A DNA stretch of 36,971 nucleotides from Bacillus renqingensis (GTDB taxonomy: Bacteria; Bacillota; Bacilli; Bacillales; Cytobacillaceae): positions 1-36,971 of the forward strand of contig NZ_JADDIU010000048.1 in NCBI RefSeq assembly GCF_016464375.1, given 5' to 3'. The stretch's first letter is position 1, and the number at the start of each line of letters is the position of its first letter. Both the position numbers and the translations under genes were made by a program. Positions 27,981-35,336 of this stretch are shown here, in pieces. The notes below the pieces were generated by a model, which made no database searches, was not told where the DNA came from, and worked only from the letters and a program-made list of their open reading frames with translations.

Positions 27981-28205
27981 TTAAATCAGCTTGAGTTTTC
28001 CCGTATTTTTCAGTATCCTTTTTATAAATATCGAAAATGTCTCTCTTTTTTTCTTTGGACCCCTTTTGTATAGCCTTGGGACAAGGCTCCTTATATCAGG
28101 TGATTTGTCCCTCTCCTTTTTCCAATTATAAATAATTTTACAACAATAACCACCTTCATTATTCACTTTCAAAATCGAAAATTCGGAAAATGGCAAATCA
28201 ATCAA
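27981..28205 (-). pseudogene. Short open frame of doubtful coding status
   Basis: A 74-codon frame (longer if read upstream without a start) between the YdeI-like and reductase-like genes. It has no ribosome binding site and no recognised domain. Its C terminus (KKKRETFSIFIKRI) resembles KKRETFYKFLKRV at the end of the neighbouring reductase-like gene, so it may be a scrambled or duplicated remnant of that gene. The whole interval 27898-28256 otherwise holds nothing I can support. Confidence 0.25.
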
Positions 28206-28256
28206 CTCAGGATGTATTTGATGTGTATAAATAAGATATTTAATTTAATCACTTGA

Positions 28257-28880
28257 TCACAACAACAAAATAAGGAAATTTATACCTACCCGTTTCAAAA
28301 ATTTATAGAATGTCTCGCGTTTTTTACCCATTTCTGAATATACAGTAATGATCTTTTCTACCGTATCGTACAATTCTTCTGGTGTAAGCTTTTTCATTAG
28401 CAAGGTACCAACCTCAGCGTCTTTCCCTTTTGCTTTTCCTCCAACATATAAATTGTAATGATCTCCAGTTTTCATAATACCTATGTCGCTTACCATTGGT
28501 TCACCGCAGCCAATGGGGCAGCCTGTGTAAGCAACCTTTAAAGTAAAAGGTACGGATTTACCTGCTATACGGCGATTTAACTCTTTTGCTACTGGCATTC
28601 CTTCCTCTTCTTCCCCTTTGCAAAAGTTACAGGTTCTCAAGCTCTTTACGAAGTTACCAACTGGATAACATGCTAATCCAACATTTCGGAATTCTTCCAT
28701 AATTTCTTCTTTTTTATCCTCTGGAATTTCTATATAAAGTTGTTGGAATGTTGTTAACTCAAGTTCCTCATCTTCACTCATATATTTTGAGATCATTAAA
28801 AGTTGTCTAGCGTTTAGTTTTGCCCCAAACCCTATTCCCCCATTTACGGCGATTTTTATTTTTTTAACACCGTTCTCCAT
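28257..28880 (-). CDS. Small nitrite/sulfite reductase-like siroheme/Fe-S protein
   Basis: A 207-residue protein resembling one repeat of nitrite/sulfite reductases (ferredoxin-like half-domain plus siroheme/4Fe-4S half-domain). Cysteines C84 and C87 (RTCNFCKG) and C121 and C125 (YTGCPIGCGEP) are placed like the C-x5-C and C-x3-C cluster ligands, though the first pair is spaced C-x2-C. The reductant and substrate are unknown. The ATG at 28880 follows AAAGGAGAG by 8 nt. The C terminus (RVGINFLILLL) is unlike the charged end I would expect and may be altered by a deletion. It lies after the terminator of the copper operon. Confidence 0.72.
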   Translation of the reverse strand: MENGVKKIKIAVNGGIGFGAKLNARQLLMISKYMSEDEELELTTFQQLYIEIPEDKKEEIMEEFRNVGLACYPVGNFVKSLRTCNFCKGEEEEGMPVAKELNRRIAGKSVPFTLKVAYTGCPIGCGEPMVSDIGIMKTGDHYNLYVGGKAKGKDAEVGTLLMKKLTPEELYDTVEKIITVYSEMGKKRETFYKFLKRVGINFLILLL

Positions 28881-28937
28881 ATTAATTTCTCTCCTTTTTT
28901 TACTATCTACTATACACCGGTAAGGTATATAACGAAC

Positions 28938-28971
28938 AAAAATTTTACCTGCCGCTAATATAGCAACAGGT
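28938..28971 (-). terminator. Terminator after the glutaredoxin gene
   Basis: Minus-strand RNA from ACCTGTTGCTA pairs with TAGCGGCAGGT (11 bp with two G-U pairs, 3-nt loop; arms 28961-28971 and 28947-28957), followed by AAAAUUUUUG. It lies 8 nt after the glutaredoxin stop and closes the copper operon. Confidence 0.75.
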
Positions 28972-28979
28972 GATAGTAT

Positions 28980-29255
28980 CTATATATTTAATAACTTCCT
29001 TATTTCATCTACATTTTGTTCAAAACCAATCAGGACTTTCGGTTTACTTATCAATCCTATCAAGGACTTATTTTTAAACACAAAAGTTGGAACAATCCTT
29101 GTACCCGTTAATTTGATTAGGTCTCCTTCTTTAGAAGGTTGTTTCATTAAATCGTATTCAATATAAGATACGTTATTTTCGGAAAGAAACTCTTTCCCTG
29201 CCTGACAGTCTGTTCATGTAGGTCTTGTAAAAAGCTCTAGTTGTACCTTTGCCAT
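28980..29255 (-). CDS. Glutaredoxin-like protein with TGA in place of the first CxxC cysteine (probable selenoprotein)
   Basis: From the ATG at 29255 (AAAGGTGG upstream) a 91-residue frame runs to TAG at 28980, interrupted only by TGA at codon 14 (29214-29216). The context is LFTRPT-U-TDC-QAGKEFL: a glutaredoxin active site whose first Cys is replaced by UGA, with C17 intact. The rest is typical thioredoxin fold: a cis-Pro loop TRIVPTFVF, a GFEQNVDEI helix and a second strand IEYDL. A perfect 6-bp hairpin follows the TGA at the position expected of a bacterial SECIS. Selenoglutaredoxin (UxxC) is my preferred reading; a nonsense mutation is the alternative. It starts 16 bp after the His-rich copper protein stop, so copper-related thiol chemistry is plausible. 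Confidence 0.85.
29181..29197 (-). promoter_or_regulatory. SECIS-like hairpin after the glutaredoxin TGA
   Basis: In the mRNA GGAAAG and CUUUCC (17-22 and 28-33 nt after the UGA) form a perfect 6-bp stem around an AGUUU loop, with G as the second loop base and the loop starting at +23. This meets the published bacterial SECIS rule and is within one base of the spacing in cadA. Confidence 0.65.
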
Positions 29256-29271
29256 ATTCAACCACCTTTCA

Positions 29272-29952
29272 TTATTTAACTTCTATAACAAATGGATAGG
29301 CATTGACTTGTTCTCCAAACTTAAATTCAGCCCAAAGCTTATAAATACCCGGCTTATCAAAATGTGCTTCAAATACTGTCTTATCATCTGCAACTGGATG
29401 GACATGGATATATTTCTCTCCGTCTTCGTCTAAAACGACAACGTGGCCTAAAGCACCTAAATACGGATCAGGTTGTGCATCTTTCAAATCAAAATTAAGA
29501 GTAATCTCTTTTTTAGCTTCAAAAGATTGAGGGGTTAATTCAACCGTTTGACCATTGATTGTCTTTGTAAAATTCGTATCGGCAACAAGATCGTTATCAT
29601 GATGTTGGTGATGAGCTTCACCAACAAGCAAATCAATCGGTTTTACCGAATATTGAAGTCCTTTTGGTGTAATATCAACGATCACTTTATAAGAATTATC
29701 CGCTAAACTGACCTTCGTTTGATAGATTCCTTCGCCCTTTTGTTCTGGGTGTAAATGATGGTACTCTTTTAAGTCTGAGCTTACTACAATGAGATGCATG
29801 TATTTTTCATGGGAAACTTCCAATTCCGGGGCATGGTTATTCTTATCTTTTAACTCAATTGTTAGTTCTCCGTTAGCATAGGATACTATTGGTGTTACCT
29901 CGCTATCAGCGCTTGCACTATGGTGCTGATGATGACTTTGTTGGTGATTCAT
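29272..29952 (-). CDS. His-rich two-domain protein of the copper operon (main part, probable frameshift from its anchor)
   Basis: A 226-residue protein with a His-rich N terminus (MNHQQSHHQHH) and two similar beta domains. Domain 1 (about 15-115) contains YMHLIVVSSDLKEYHHLHPE; domain 2 (about 130-226) contains LGHVVVLDEDGEKYIHVHPV. Each carries an H-x-H-P pair that could bind copper, implying an internal duplication. I recognise the arrangement next to copZA in bacilli but no defined function. The ATG at 29952 follows GGGGGAAGG. Upstream frame analysis suggests the original protein was longer with a membrane anchor (30009-30095), split by a one-base deletion. Confidence 0.75.
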   Translation of the reverse strand: MNHQQSHHQHHSASADSEVTPIVSYANGELTIELKDKNNHAPELEVSHEKYMHLIVVSSDLKEYHHLHPEQKGEGIYQTKVSLADNSYKVIVDITPKGLQYSVKPIDLLVGEAHHQHHDNDLVADTNFTKTINGQTVELTPQSFEAKKEITLNFDLKDAQPDPYLGALGHVVVLDEDGEKYIHVHPVADDKTVFEAHFDKPGIYKLWAEFKFGEQVNAYPFVIEVK

Positions 29953-30008
29953 GTTTCCTTCCCCCTGTTCATTAGTTATATGATTAGCGTGTTCCTCTGT
30001 TTTTGGAT

Positions 30009-30095
30009 TTATCTTGCATATACACTGTAACCAGCGATGACGATCCCAAGGTACACGATTGCCGAAATCGCCCAAACCATTATGCTTTTTTTCAT
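30009..30095 (-). CDS. Membrane-anchor/signal fragment upstream of the His-rich protein
   Basis: A 28-codon frame with a basic N terminus (MKKS) and one hydrophobic span (VWAISAIVYLGIVIAGYSVYA), preceded by AAAGGAAGTGGG. It ends at TAA 57 nt before the ATG of the His-rich protein. Adding one A at GCAAG (near 30014-30018) would fuse VYA directly to KINPKTEEH in the downstream frame, giving one continuous anchored, His-rich protein. So this is most likely the 5' part of the same gene, either truly frameshifted or hit by a sequence error; a separate small peptide is the alternative. Confidence 0.6.
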   Translation of the reverse strand: MKKSIMVWAISAIVYLGIVIAGYSVYAR

Positions 30096-30118
30096 TTAAG
30101 CCCACTTCCTTTCTACAG

Positions 30119-32542
30119 TTAAGCCTTTAACTTAACTCTCTGCAGTCTTAGTGCATTGAGAACAACCGATACGGAGCTAAATGCCATCGCTGCACCGGCT
30201 AACCACGGCGCTAAAAAGCCTGATGCTGCTATGGGAATTCCTATACAGTTATAAGCTAGTGCCCAGAAAAGATTTTGCTTAATATTTGTGATCGTTTTCT
30301 TACTCATGAAAATCGCGTCCGCAATACTAGTTAAATCGCCTCGAATGAGGGTAATATCCGCAGCTTCCATTGCAACATCTGTGCCAGTACCAATCGCCAT
30401 TCCAATATCAGCTGTCGCAAGTGCTGGAGCATCGTTAATTCCATCTCCTACCATTGCAACTTTCTTGCCAGACTTCTGAAGTTTTTCCACTTCTTCTGCT
30501 TTGCCTTCAGGTAAAACTTCAGCAATAACCTTCTTAATTCCAACTTGGTCCGCAATCGCTTGCGCCGTTTGGGTATTATCCCCTGTAATCATCACTACAT
30601 CTAAGCCCATACTGTGCAAACGAGAAATGGCTTCTTTAGATGTTTCCTTAATCGTATCTGCGACGGCCACAATACCCGCAAAGCGCCCATCAATGGCTAC
30701 TAACATGGCCGTTTTTCCTTGCTTCTCCAAGTTCTCCATTTTTGCTAATTCATCTTGGACTTTAATATTATGTTTCGCCATGAGCCTGCGTGTACCGATG
30801 AATAATTGTTTACCATTCACCGTCGATTGGATACCAAAACCCGGAATAGCTTCGAATGTTTCAGATCCTTGTAGTTCAATTCCTTTTTCTTTTATACCTT
30901 CAACAATTGCTTCGGCAAGTGGATGTTCAGAGTTTTTTTCAGCCGTACCAACCAACATTAAAAATTCCTTTTCGTCCGTCCCTTCTGTTAAAATAACATC
31001 TGTTAAAGACGGCTTACCATTTGTAACTGTACCTGTCTTATCAAGAATAATCGTATCGATACGATGGGTTGTTTCAAGATGTTCTCCGCCTTTAAATAAT
31101 ATTCCAAATTCGGCTGCACGCCCGGAACCAGCCATGATCGAAGTTGGTGTCGCAAGGCCAAGCGCACAAGGGCAAGCGATTACCAATACCGCAATAAATT
31201 TTTCAAGGGCTTCCGTAAACTCTTCGGGGCTTACGTAAAAATACCATACCAAGAAGGTAATAATCGCAATACCTACTACAATCGGTACAAATATTCCTGA
31301 AATCACATCAGCTAATCTTTGAATAGGTGCTTTAGATCCTTGTGCTTCCTCAACCACCTTAATAATTTGAGCTAATGCTGTATCTTTACCGACCTTTGTT
31401 GCTTTTATTTTCAAGAATCCATTTTTATTAATAGTTGAACCAATTACGGTATCCCCAATCGTTTTATCAATCGGAATGCTTTCACCAGTCAACATCGATT
31501 CGTCAAGTGCTGACTGACCTTCCACAATTTCACCGTCTACCGGTACCTTTTCACCCGGCTTTACGTACACAATATCACCTTGTATGACTTCTTCAATTGG
31601 AATCATCATCTCATGACCATCGCGAACGACAGTTGCACTTTTTGCCTGTAATCCCATTAACTTCTTAATAGCCTCAGAAGAACGACCTTTTGCCTTCGCT
31701 TCGAACAGTTTACCTAAGATAATTAAGGTAATAAGAACGGCACTTGTTTCATAATACAGCTCCACCATATGAGCGCCGGAACCAATCGACCTAATACTTA
31801 GATATAAACTATAAAAATAAGCAGCGGATGTTCCTAATGCAACAAGCACATCCATATTGGCGCTCTTATTTCTTAACGCTTTAAAAGCTCCCACATAAAA
31901 CTGTTTACCAACGACAAATTGTACTGGTGTTGCAAGGGCAAACTGTACCCACGGATTCATAAACATATCTGGCAGCCAAATAAACCGTGTAAATTCAAAG
32001 TGGCTAACCATCGCCCACAATAACGGGAATGACAGGATAAGAGAGAAAATGAACTTTCCTTGTTGTTTTTCAATTTCCTTTTGACGATGGTCCACTTTTC
32101 CCCCTGCATTTTCTATCTTTTGTTCAAGGGTATATCCTAATTTGCTAATGGTCTCTTTCACTTCAGGGACCGAAACCTGTTCTGGATTATATTCTACTAA
32201 AACTGTTTCTAATGCAAAGTTAACAGTAGCTTTATCAACGCCATCCAATTTGTTTAATCTTTTTTCAATTTTATTTGCACAGGACGCACAGGTCATTCCG
32301 CTAATATCGAATTCTACTTTATCCTTTACAACATCATAGCCTAAATCCTGAATTTTCTTTTGGAAATCCTGTTCGGATGCTACTTCTGGATCATATTTTA
32401 TGGTGGACTTTTCAAGAGCTAAATTAACATTCGCTTCTTTTACGCCTTCCATTTTTTTAATCCCTTTTTCAATTCTTGTAGCACAAGCCGCGCAGGTCAT
32501 TCCGGTAATTTGAAAATTTGTTTCTTTTATTTCATTACTCAT
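30119..32542 (-). CDS. copA: Copper-exporting P1B-1 ATPase CopA
   Basis: Exports Cu(I) from the cytosol. The 807-residue protein has two N-terminal HMA domains with intact motifs GMTCAAC (C17, C20) and GMTCASC (C85, C88), eight transmembrane segments, the TGES actuator motif (LTGESIPIDK), the CPC motif ACPCALGLATP in TM6, the phosphorylation site DKTGTVTNGKP and hinge [16 protein letters not shown]. The ATG at 32542 follows GAGAGGTG; an ATG at 32560 would include that site. It is downstream of copZ, separated by a hairpin and a CsoR-like site. Unlike cadA, all its HMA cysteines are encoded by normal codons. Confidence 0.97.
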   Translation of the reverse strand: MSNEIKETNFQITGMTCAACATRIEKGIKKMEGVKEANVNLALEKSTIKYDPEVASEQDFQKKIQDLGYDVVKDKVEFDISGMTCASCANKIEKRLNKLDGVDKATVNFALETVLVEYNPEQVSVPEVKETISKLGYTLEQKIENAGGKVDHRQKEIEKQQGKFIFSLILSFPLLWAMVSHFEFTRFIWLPDMFMNPWVQFALATPVQFVVGKQFYVGAFKALRNKSANMDVLVALGTSAAYFYSLYLSIRSIGSGAHMVELYYETSAVLITLIILGKLFEAKAKGRSSEAIKKLMGLQAKSATVVRDGHEMMIPIEEVIQGDIVYVKPGEKVPVDGEIVEGQSALDESMLTGESIPIDKTIGDTVIGSTINKNGFLKIKATKVGKDTALAQIIKVVEEAQGSKAPIQRLADVISGIFVPIVVGIAIITFLVWYFYVSPEEFTEALEKFIAVLVIACPCALGLATPTSIMAGSGRAAEFGILFKGGEHLETTHRIDTIILDKTGTVTNGKPSLTDVILTEGTDEKEFLMLVGTAEKNSEHPLAEAIVEGIKEKGIELQGSETFEAIPGFGIQSTVNGKQLFIGTRRLMAKHNIKVQDELAKMENLEKQGKTAMLVAIDGRFAGIVAVADTIKETSKEAISRLHSMGLDVVMITGDNTQTAQAIADQVGIKKVIAEVLPEGKAEEVEKLQKSGKKVAMVGDGINDAPALATADIGMAIGTGTDVAMEAADITLIRGDLTSIADAIFMSKKTITNIKQNLFWALAYNCIGIPIAASGFLAPWLAGAAMAFSSVSVVLNALRLQRVKLKA

Positions 32543-32558
32543 ATTTAACACCTCTCTC

Positions 32559-32575
32559 ATACTGGTGGGGGGTAT
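32559..32575. promoter_or_regulatory. Second CsoR-type site between copZ and copA
   Basis: ATAC-TGGTGGGGG-GTAT at 32559-32575 is a palindrome with the G-rich centre typical of CsoR operators, just upstream of the copA ribosome binding site. It mirrors the site before csoR (33196-33214). A separate copper-controlled copA promoter, or a block to read-through, is inferred. Confidence 0.55.
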
Positions 32576-32582
32576 ATTTTTT

Positions 32583-32615
32583 TGTAAAAGATAACGTGCT
32601 TTGAAGGCACGTTAT
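32583..32615 (-). terminator. Hairpin between copZ and copA (possible partial terminator)
   Basis: A perfect 9-bp stem (ATAACGTGC 32591-32599 with GCACGTTAT 32607-32615) and 7-nt loop follow the copZ stop by about 10 nt. On the minus strand it is followed by CUUUUAC, a weak U tract, so it probably terminates only part of the transcripts. Confidence 0.6.
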
Positions 32616-32624
32616 TTATTTATT

Positions 32625-32831
32625 CTATTCAACATCATAGCCTTGGTCATCAATGGTTTCTTTGATTTTATCTAATGAAACGTCTGACGGATTAAATTCT
32701 ACATCCACATTTCCAGCTTCCAAATGAACTTTTACTGATCTGACACCTTGTAATTTACCGACGCTTCCTTCAATAGAATTAACACAATGACCGCAAGACA
32801 TTCCATTTACCTTTAAAGTTACTTTTTCCAT
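32625..32831 (-). CDS. copZ: Copper chaperone CopZ
   Basis: A 68-residue HMA-fold chaperone that carries Cu(I) to CopA and CsoR. The metal motif is GMSCGHC (C13, C16) and the fold ends with the usual IDDQGYDVE strand. The ATG at 32831 follows GGGAGTG. It begins 16 bp after the csoR stop, in the standard csoR-copZ-copA order. Full length and complete motif leave little doubt. Confidence 0.95.
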   Translation of the reverse strand: MEKVTLKVNGMSCGHCVNSIEGSVGKLQGVRSVKVHLEAGNVDVEFNPSDVSLDKIKETIDDQGYDVE

Positions 32832-32847
32832 TTATAATCACTCCCAA

Positions 32848-33168
32848 TTATTTTTTCAGTAATCTCTCTATTGTTAGAAGAACTTCATCTAATACTTCTG
32901 TATCACCTTCGTTAATTCGTTCAAGTACACAAGTTTTTAAATGTCCTTCCAGAAGAATTTTTGCCACACTGTTTAAAGCTGACTGTGTGGCTGCAATTTG
33001 CGTAATAACATCATCACAATACGTATCTTTTTCGATTAAACCTTTTATTCCACGAATTTGACCTTCAATACGATTTAATCGAGTAACCAAGTTTTTCTTC
33101 ACTTTATCGGAATGATGACTCTTTCTTTCTTCAGGAAGGCAACAATCACGATTCATGTTTTCATCCAT
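32848..33168 (-). CDS. csoR: Copper-sensing repressor CsoR
   Basis: A tetrameric helical repressor that releases the copZA promoter on binding Cu(I). The 106-residue product has the Cu(I) triad C51, H76 and C80 (DTYCDD and EGHLKTC) with the spacing of known CsoR, and the DNA-contact helix NRIEGQIRGIKGLIE. The N terminus has an extra CC pair (DCCLPEE) and His residues. The ATG at 33168 follows GGAGGCGG. It is the first gene of the copper operon, and its own promoter carries a CsoR-type palindrome. Confidence 0.94.
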   Translation of the reverse strand: MDENMNRDCCLPEERKSHHSDKVKKNLVTRLNRIEGQIRGIKGLIEKDTYCDDVITQIAATQSALNSVAKILLEGHLKTCVLERINEGDTEVLDEVLLTIERLLKK

Positions 33169-33188
33169 TATACCGCCTCCGTGTATAT

Positions 33189-33218
33189 AATGTACCATAC
33201 CCCCCTAATGTATGTAAA
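33189..33218 (-). promoter_or_regulatory. csoR promoter with CsoR operator
   Basis: On the minus strand TTTACA (33213-33218) and TACATT (33189-33194) are 18 bp apart, a moderate sigma-A promoter. The spacer holds the palindrome CATAC-CCCCCTAAT-GTATG (33196-33214), typical of CsoR operators. Autoregulation is inferred. Confidence 0.7.
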
Positions 33219-33769
33219 GAGGTAAAGAAAATACTTTTTACAAAGATTATCATTTTTAATTTTTTCAAACGTTAACCATATTAATTTGCCCGCCATTTTC
33301 GAATTTATTTTTGTATTATCTACAGGCAACTTAGAAAATTAATTTGAGCTTTTCTAAATCTAATTTGCTCCCTTTACATAATCTAGAATCTGATTCTTTG
33401 AAAATAAAAATGACGATAATCCTACTCCACTATCGCCCTTTGAAACAGCCTTTATCTCATTGCTTGTTACTTTATTAACGAATGAACCAATTGTGCATGG
33501 TTTGTATCTCGAAAAAACCCTATAAGCTGTTGTAAAAGGTATAATAATATCACACCTAAGGTGGCTATTCTTCTCAATATTTCTGTCTATTTGATTTAAT
33601 TTTTGCCATATCGCCAAGGTTAAAAATTTCCGTTTAAAGGAATATAGGGATTTATCGCCAGTTTTTTATTCATTAGACCACAAGATTTATAAATCCAATG
33701 AGGTGATTCACATAAATTTTCTTCGGCTAGCCTAACTACATCCACCCCAAAAGTGTTGTGTACACCAAA
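33219..33769. other. Long spacer between the copper operon and minJ
   Basis: No gene with a ribosome binding site or recognised domain is seen. Besides the frame at 33360-33617, the minus strand of about 33657-33770 has an open stretch reading VVRLAEENLC...IYKSCGLMNKKLAINPYIPLNG before a stop. It looks protein-like but lacks a start and may be the end of a decayed gene. The base composition is AT-rich compared with flanking genes. Confidence 0.4.
33360..33617 (-). pseudogene. Short unrecognised frame, possible gene remnant
   Basis: An 85-codon frame starting at TTG with no ribosome binding site and no known domain. It follows directly, in another frame, another short protein-like stretch (about 33657-33770), so the two may be pieces of one decayed gene. 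A true small gene cannot be excluded. Confidence 0.25.
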
Positions 33770-33806
33770 AATAAAAAACTAGTAAGAGTGCAGTATAACT
33801 CTTACT
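33770..33806 (-). terminator. Terminator after minJ
   Basis: A perfect 9-bp stem (AGTAAGAGT 33781-33789 with ACTCTTACT 33798-33806) with an 8-nt loop is followed on the minus strand by AGUUUUUUAUU. It lies about 32 nt past the minJ stop. Confidence 0.85.
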
Positions 33807-33833
33807 AATTTTAAAAGGTTTTATTCTCTCATT

Positions 33834-33848
33834 TGGTGTCAGGCACCT
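33834..33848. repeat. GGTGTCAGGCACC element, single copy forming the minJ stop
   Basis: TGGTGTCAGGCACC at 33834-33847 supplies the last codons and the TGA (33839-33841) of minJ. It is the fourth copy of the element in the window and the second that overlaps a gene 3' end. Confidence 0.7.
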
Positions 33849-35029
33849 TTTTCAAATTTTCGTTCGTCCTGGACAAAGAGAAGACCAAGTTCGTGGTGGT
33901 CGCCTTCGAATAGGGCGCGTTGGACGAAGCGGATTTCGCCGTTCGTGTCTAGGACATCAAGTTTACAGTGGGCCCGATTTTTCTGCAATGCCTCGTAAAA
34001 GGTTTGTTCATCACGAATCGATATTCCATTGACCTTCGTAATGATTTCTCCAACCTTCAGCTCCATTTTACTGGCAGGAGAATCCGGGATAATCCCGATA
34101 ATCATCAAGCCATTGTTTTTTTTCGAAAAAAAGAATGGGCGATTATCATCTCTTAGATTAGCAATAAACACTATTGTTTCGCGGCCGATGACAGCAAGTG
34201 TTGCAACTACAATCGAAGCTAACGGATACCAATAGCCTGCGGTTGCGCTAAGAGTAACTAATATACCCAGTATGACTACCTGCCGGCCATGGTGTGCGAT
34301 TGCTTCTTCCGGCAGCGCCCCTTTGATTTGCTGATGAAAACCAATCGCAAATGGCACAAGGATCAGCGAGTACTCGTTTGCTCCCAAATGGAAGACCGGC
34401 CACCAATCAAATGGCAAATGGAGTGCCTCACCCGGAATTAGCAAAAACAGCGGCACCATCCAAAGACGTTTCACCTCATGGACACCAATTACCTGACCTC
34501 GTTTACTTTTTGCTAGTTTCGGAGAGGTTGCTTTCGTCCCATTTTTTAAAATCAGCATCCCTTCAGCAACTAACAAGAGACCTAGAATTACGACAATAGA
34601 AGGATAAATCATCTCACTAATCGAATCAAATGCCGTTGAGAAAAGTGGTATCGGCCAGTTATACTGTGTAAACAGAATGACAGCAAAAAAGGCAGCTCCA
34701 ACCGTATAAGCTGGGGACATCCAGCGAATATTTGTTGTAAGTGACCATAAAACCGTAAATCCGGCCACAAGGACAATTGCCGCAAATGGAACAGCAACCC
34801 CTGCAACAGCTACGATAACGGAAAGCACAAGTCCGATGATTAATCCGAGCGGGAATAATTGCCGTAGTTCGAAATAAGCATCCTGTGCCCTTACATGAAA
34901 GTTCCTCCGCTCCCGTTTTACTCTCATGACTCCTAAAATCCCCGATAGGAACACAAGATAATATAACACAGGATGAAGAAATAACTTGCCTGTCCCCTTA
35001 AGAAACTCCACAAGCCATATTTGCACCAT
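33839..35029 (-). CDS. minJ: Division-site protein MinJ (PDZ membrane protein)
   Basis: In B. subtilis MinJ bridges DivIVA and MinD at the poles and division site, restricting FtsZ assembly. The 396-residue product (B. subtilis 397) has seven to eight hydrophobic spans through about residue 290 and a C-terminal PDZ domain from about 300 (IIGIIPDSPASKMELKVGEIITKVNGISIRDEQTFYEAL). The ATG at 35029 follows AGGTGG by 5-6 nt; a GTG three codons earlier overlaps that site. The last residues (KGA) come from the repeat element, so the native end may have been changed. An extended -10 (TGGTAAAAT, 35089-35097) could be its promoter. Confidence 0.88.
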   Translation of the reverse strand: MVQIWLVEFLKGTGKLFLHPVLYYLVFLSGILGVMRVKRERRNFHVRAQDAYFELRQLFPLGLIIGLVLSVIVAVAGVAVPFAAIVLVAGFTVLWSLTTNIRWMSPAYTVGAAFFAVILFTQYNWPIPLFSTAFDSISEMIYPSIVVILGLLLVAEGMLILKNGTKATSPKLAKSKRGQVIGVHEVKRLWMVPLFLLIPGEALHLPFDWWPVFHLGANEYSLILVPFAIGFHQQIKGALPEEAIAHHGRQVVILGILVTLSATAGYWYPLASIVVATLAVIGRETIVFIANLRDDNRPFFFSKKNNGLMIIGIIPDSPASKMELKVGEIITKVNGISIRDEQTFYEALQKNRAHCKLDVLDTNGEIRFVQRALFEGDHHELGLLFVQDERKFEKGA

Positions 35030-35088
35030 ACCTGCCACCTACCTCTATTATAAATTTCTACTATTCTTCGATATATACGCTATCCTTT

Positions 35089-35097
35089 ATTTTACCA
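35089..35097 (-). promoter_or_regulatory. Extended -10 promoter candidate for minJ
   Basis: TGGTAAAAT on the minus strand (TGn plus TAAAAT) lies about 60 bp upstream of the minJ ATG. No convincing -35 is seen at the usual distance, which is acceptable for an extended -10 promoter. Confidence 0.4.
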
Positions 35098-35302
35098 AAT
35101 TTGCATCACAAAACATATTGCTAGTTTTAGAAAAAGGGGAAATATCGTAGTTTTTATTATGTGGAAGGAGCTGAAGCTTTTATTATGGGTCCGTCGACAT
35201 GGAAGGATATACCGCAAATTTTTGAATGAATTCAGCCGATTTTGCTATGTATTCCGCCAAACTTTGGAAAGATTCTGCTGAACTACAAATTCAATTTACA
35301 AT

Positions 35303-35336
35303 TAAAAACAGCGAACCTCTCAATCCGAGGTTCGCT
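35303..35336 (-). terminator. Terminator after ctpB
   Basis: A perfect 10-bp stem (AGCGAACCTC 35310-35319 with GAGGTTCGCT 35327-35336) and 7-nt loop are followed on the minus strand by GUUUUUAAUU, 18 nt past the ctpB stop. Confidence 0.9.

Noticed and set aside
30501..31238. 245-residue plus-strand open frame
   Set aside because: It lies entirely antisense to copA, whose motifs are complete; it is a shadow frame.
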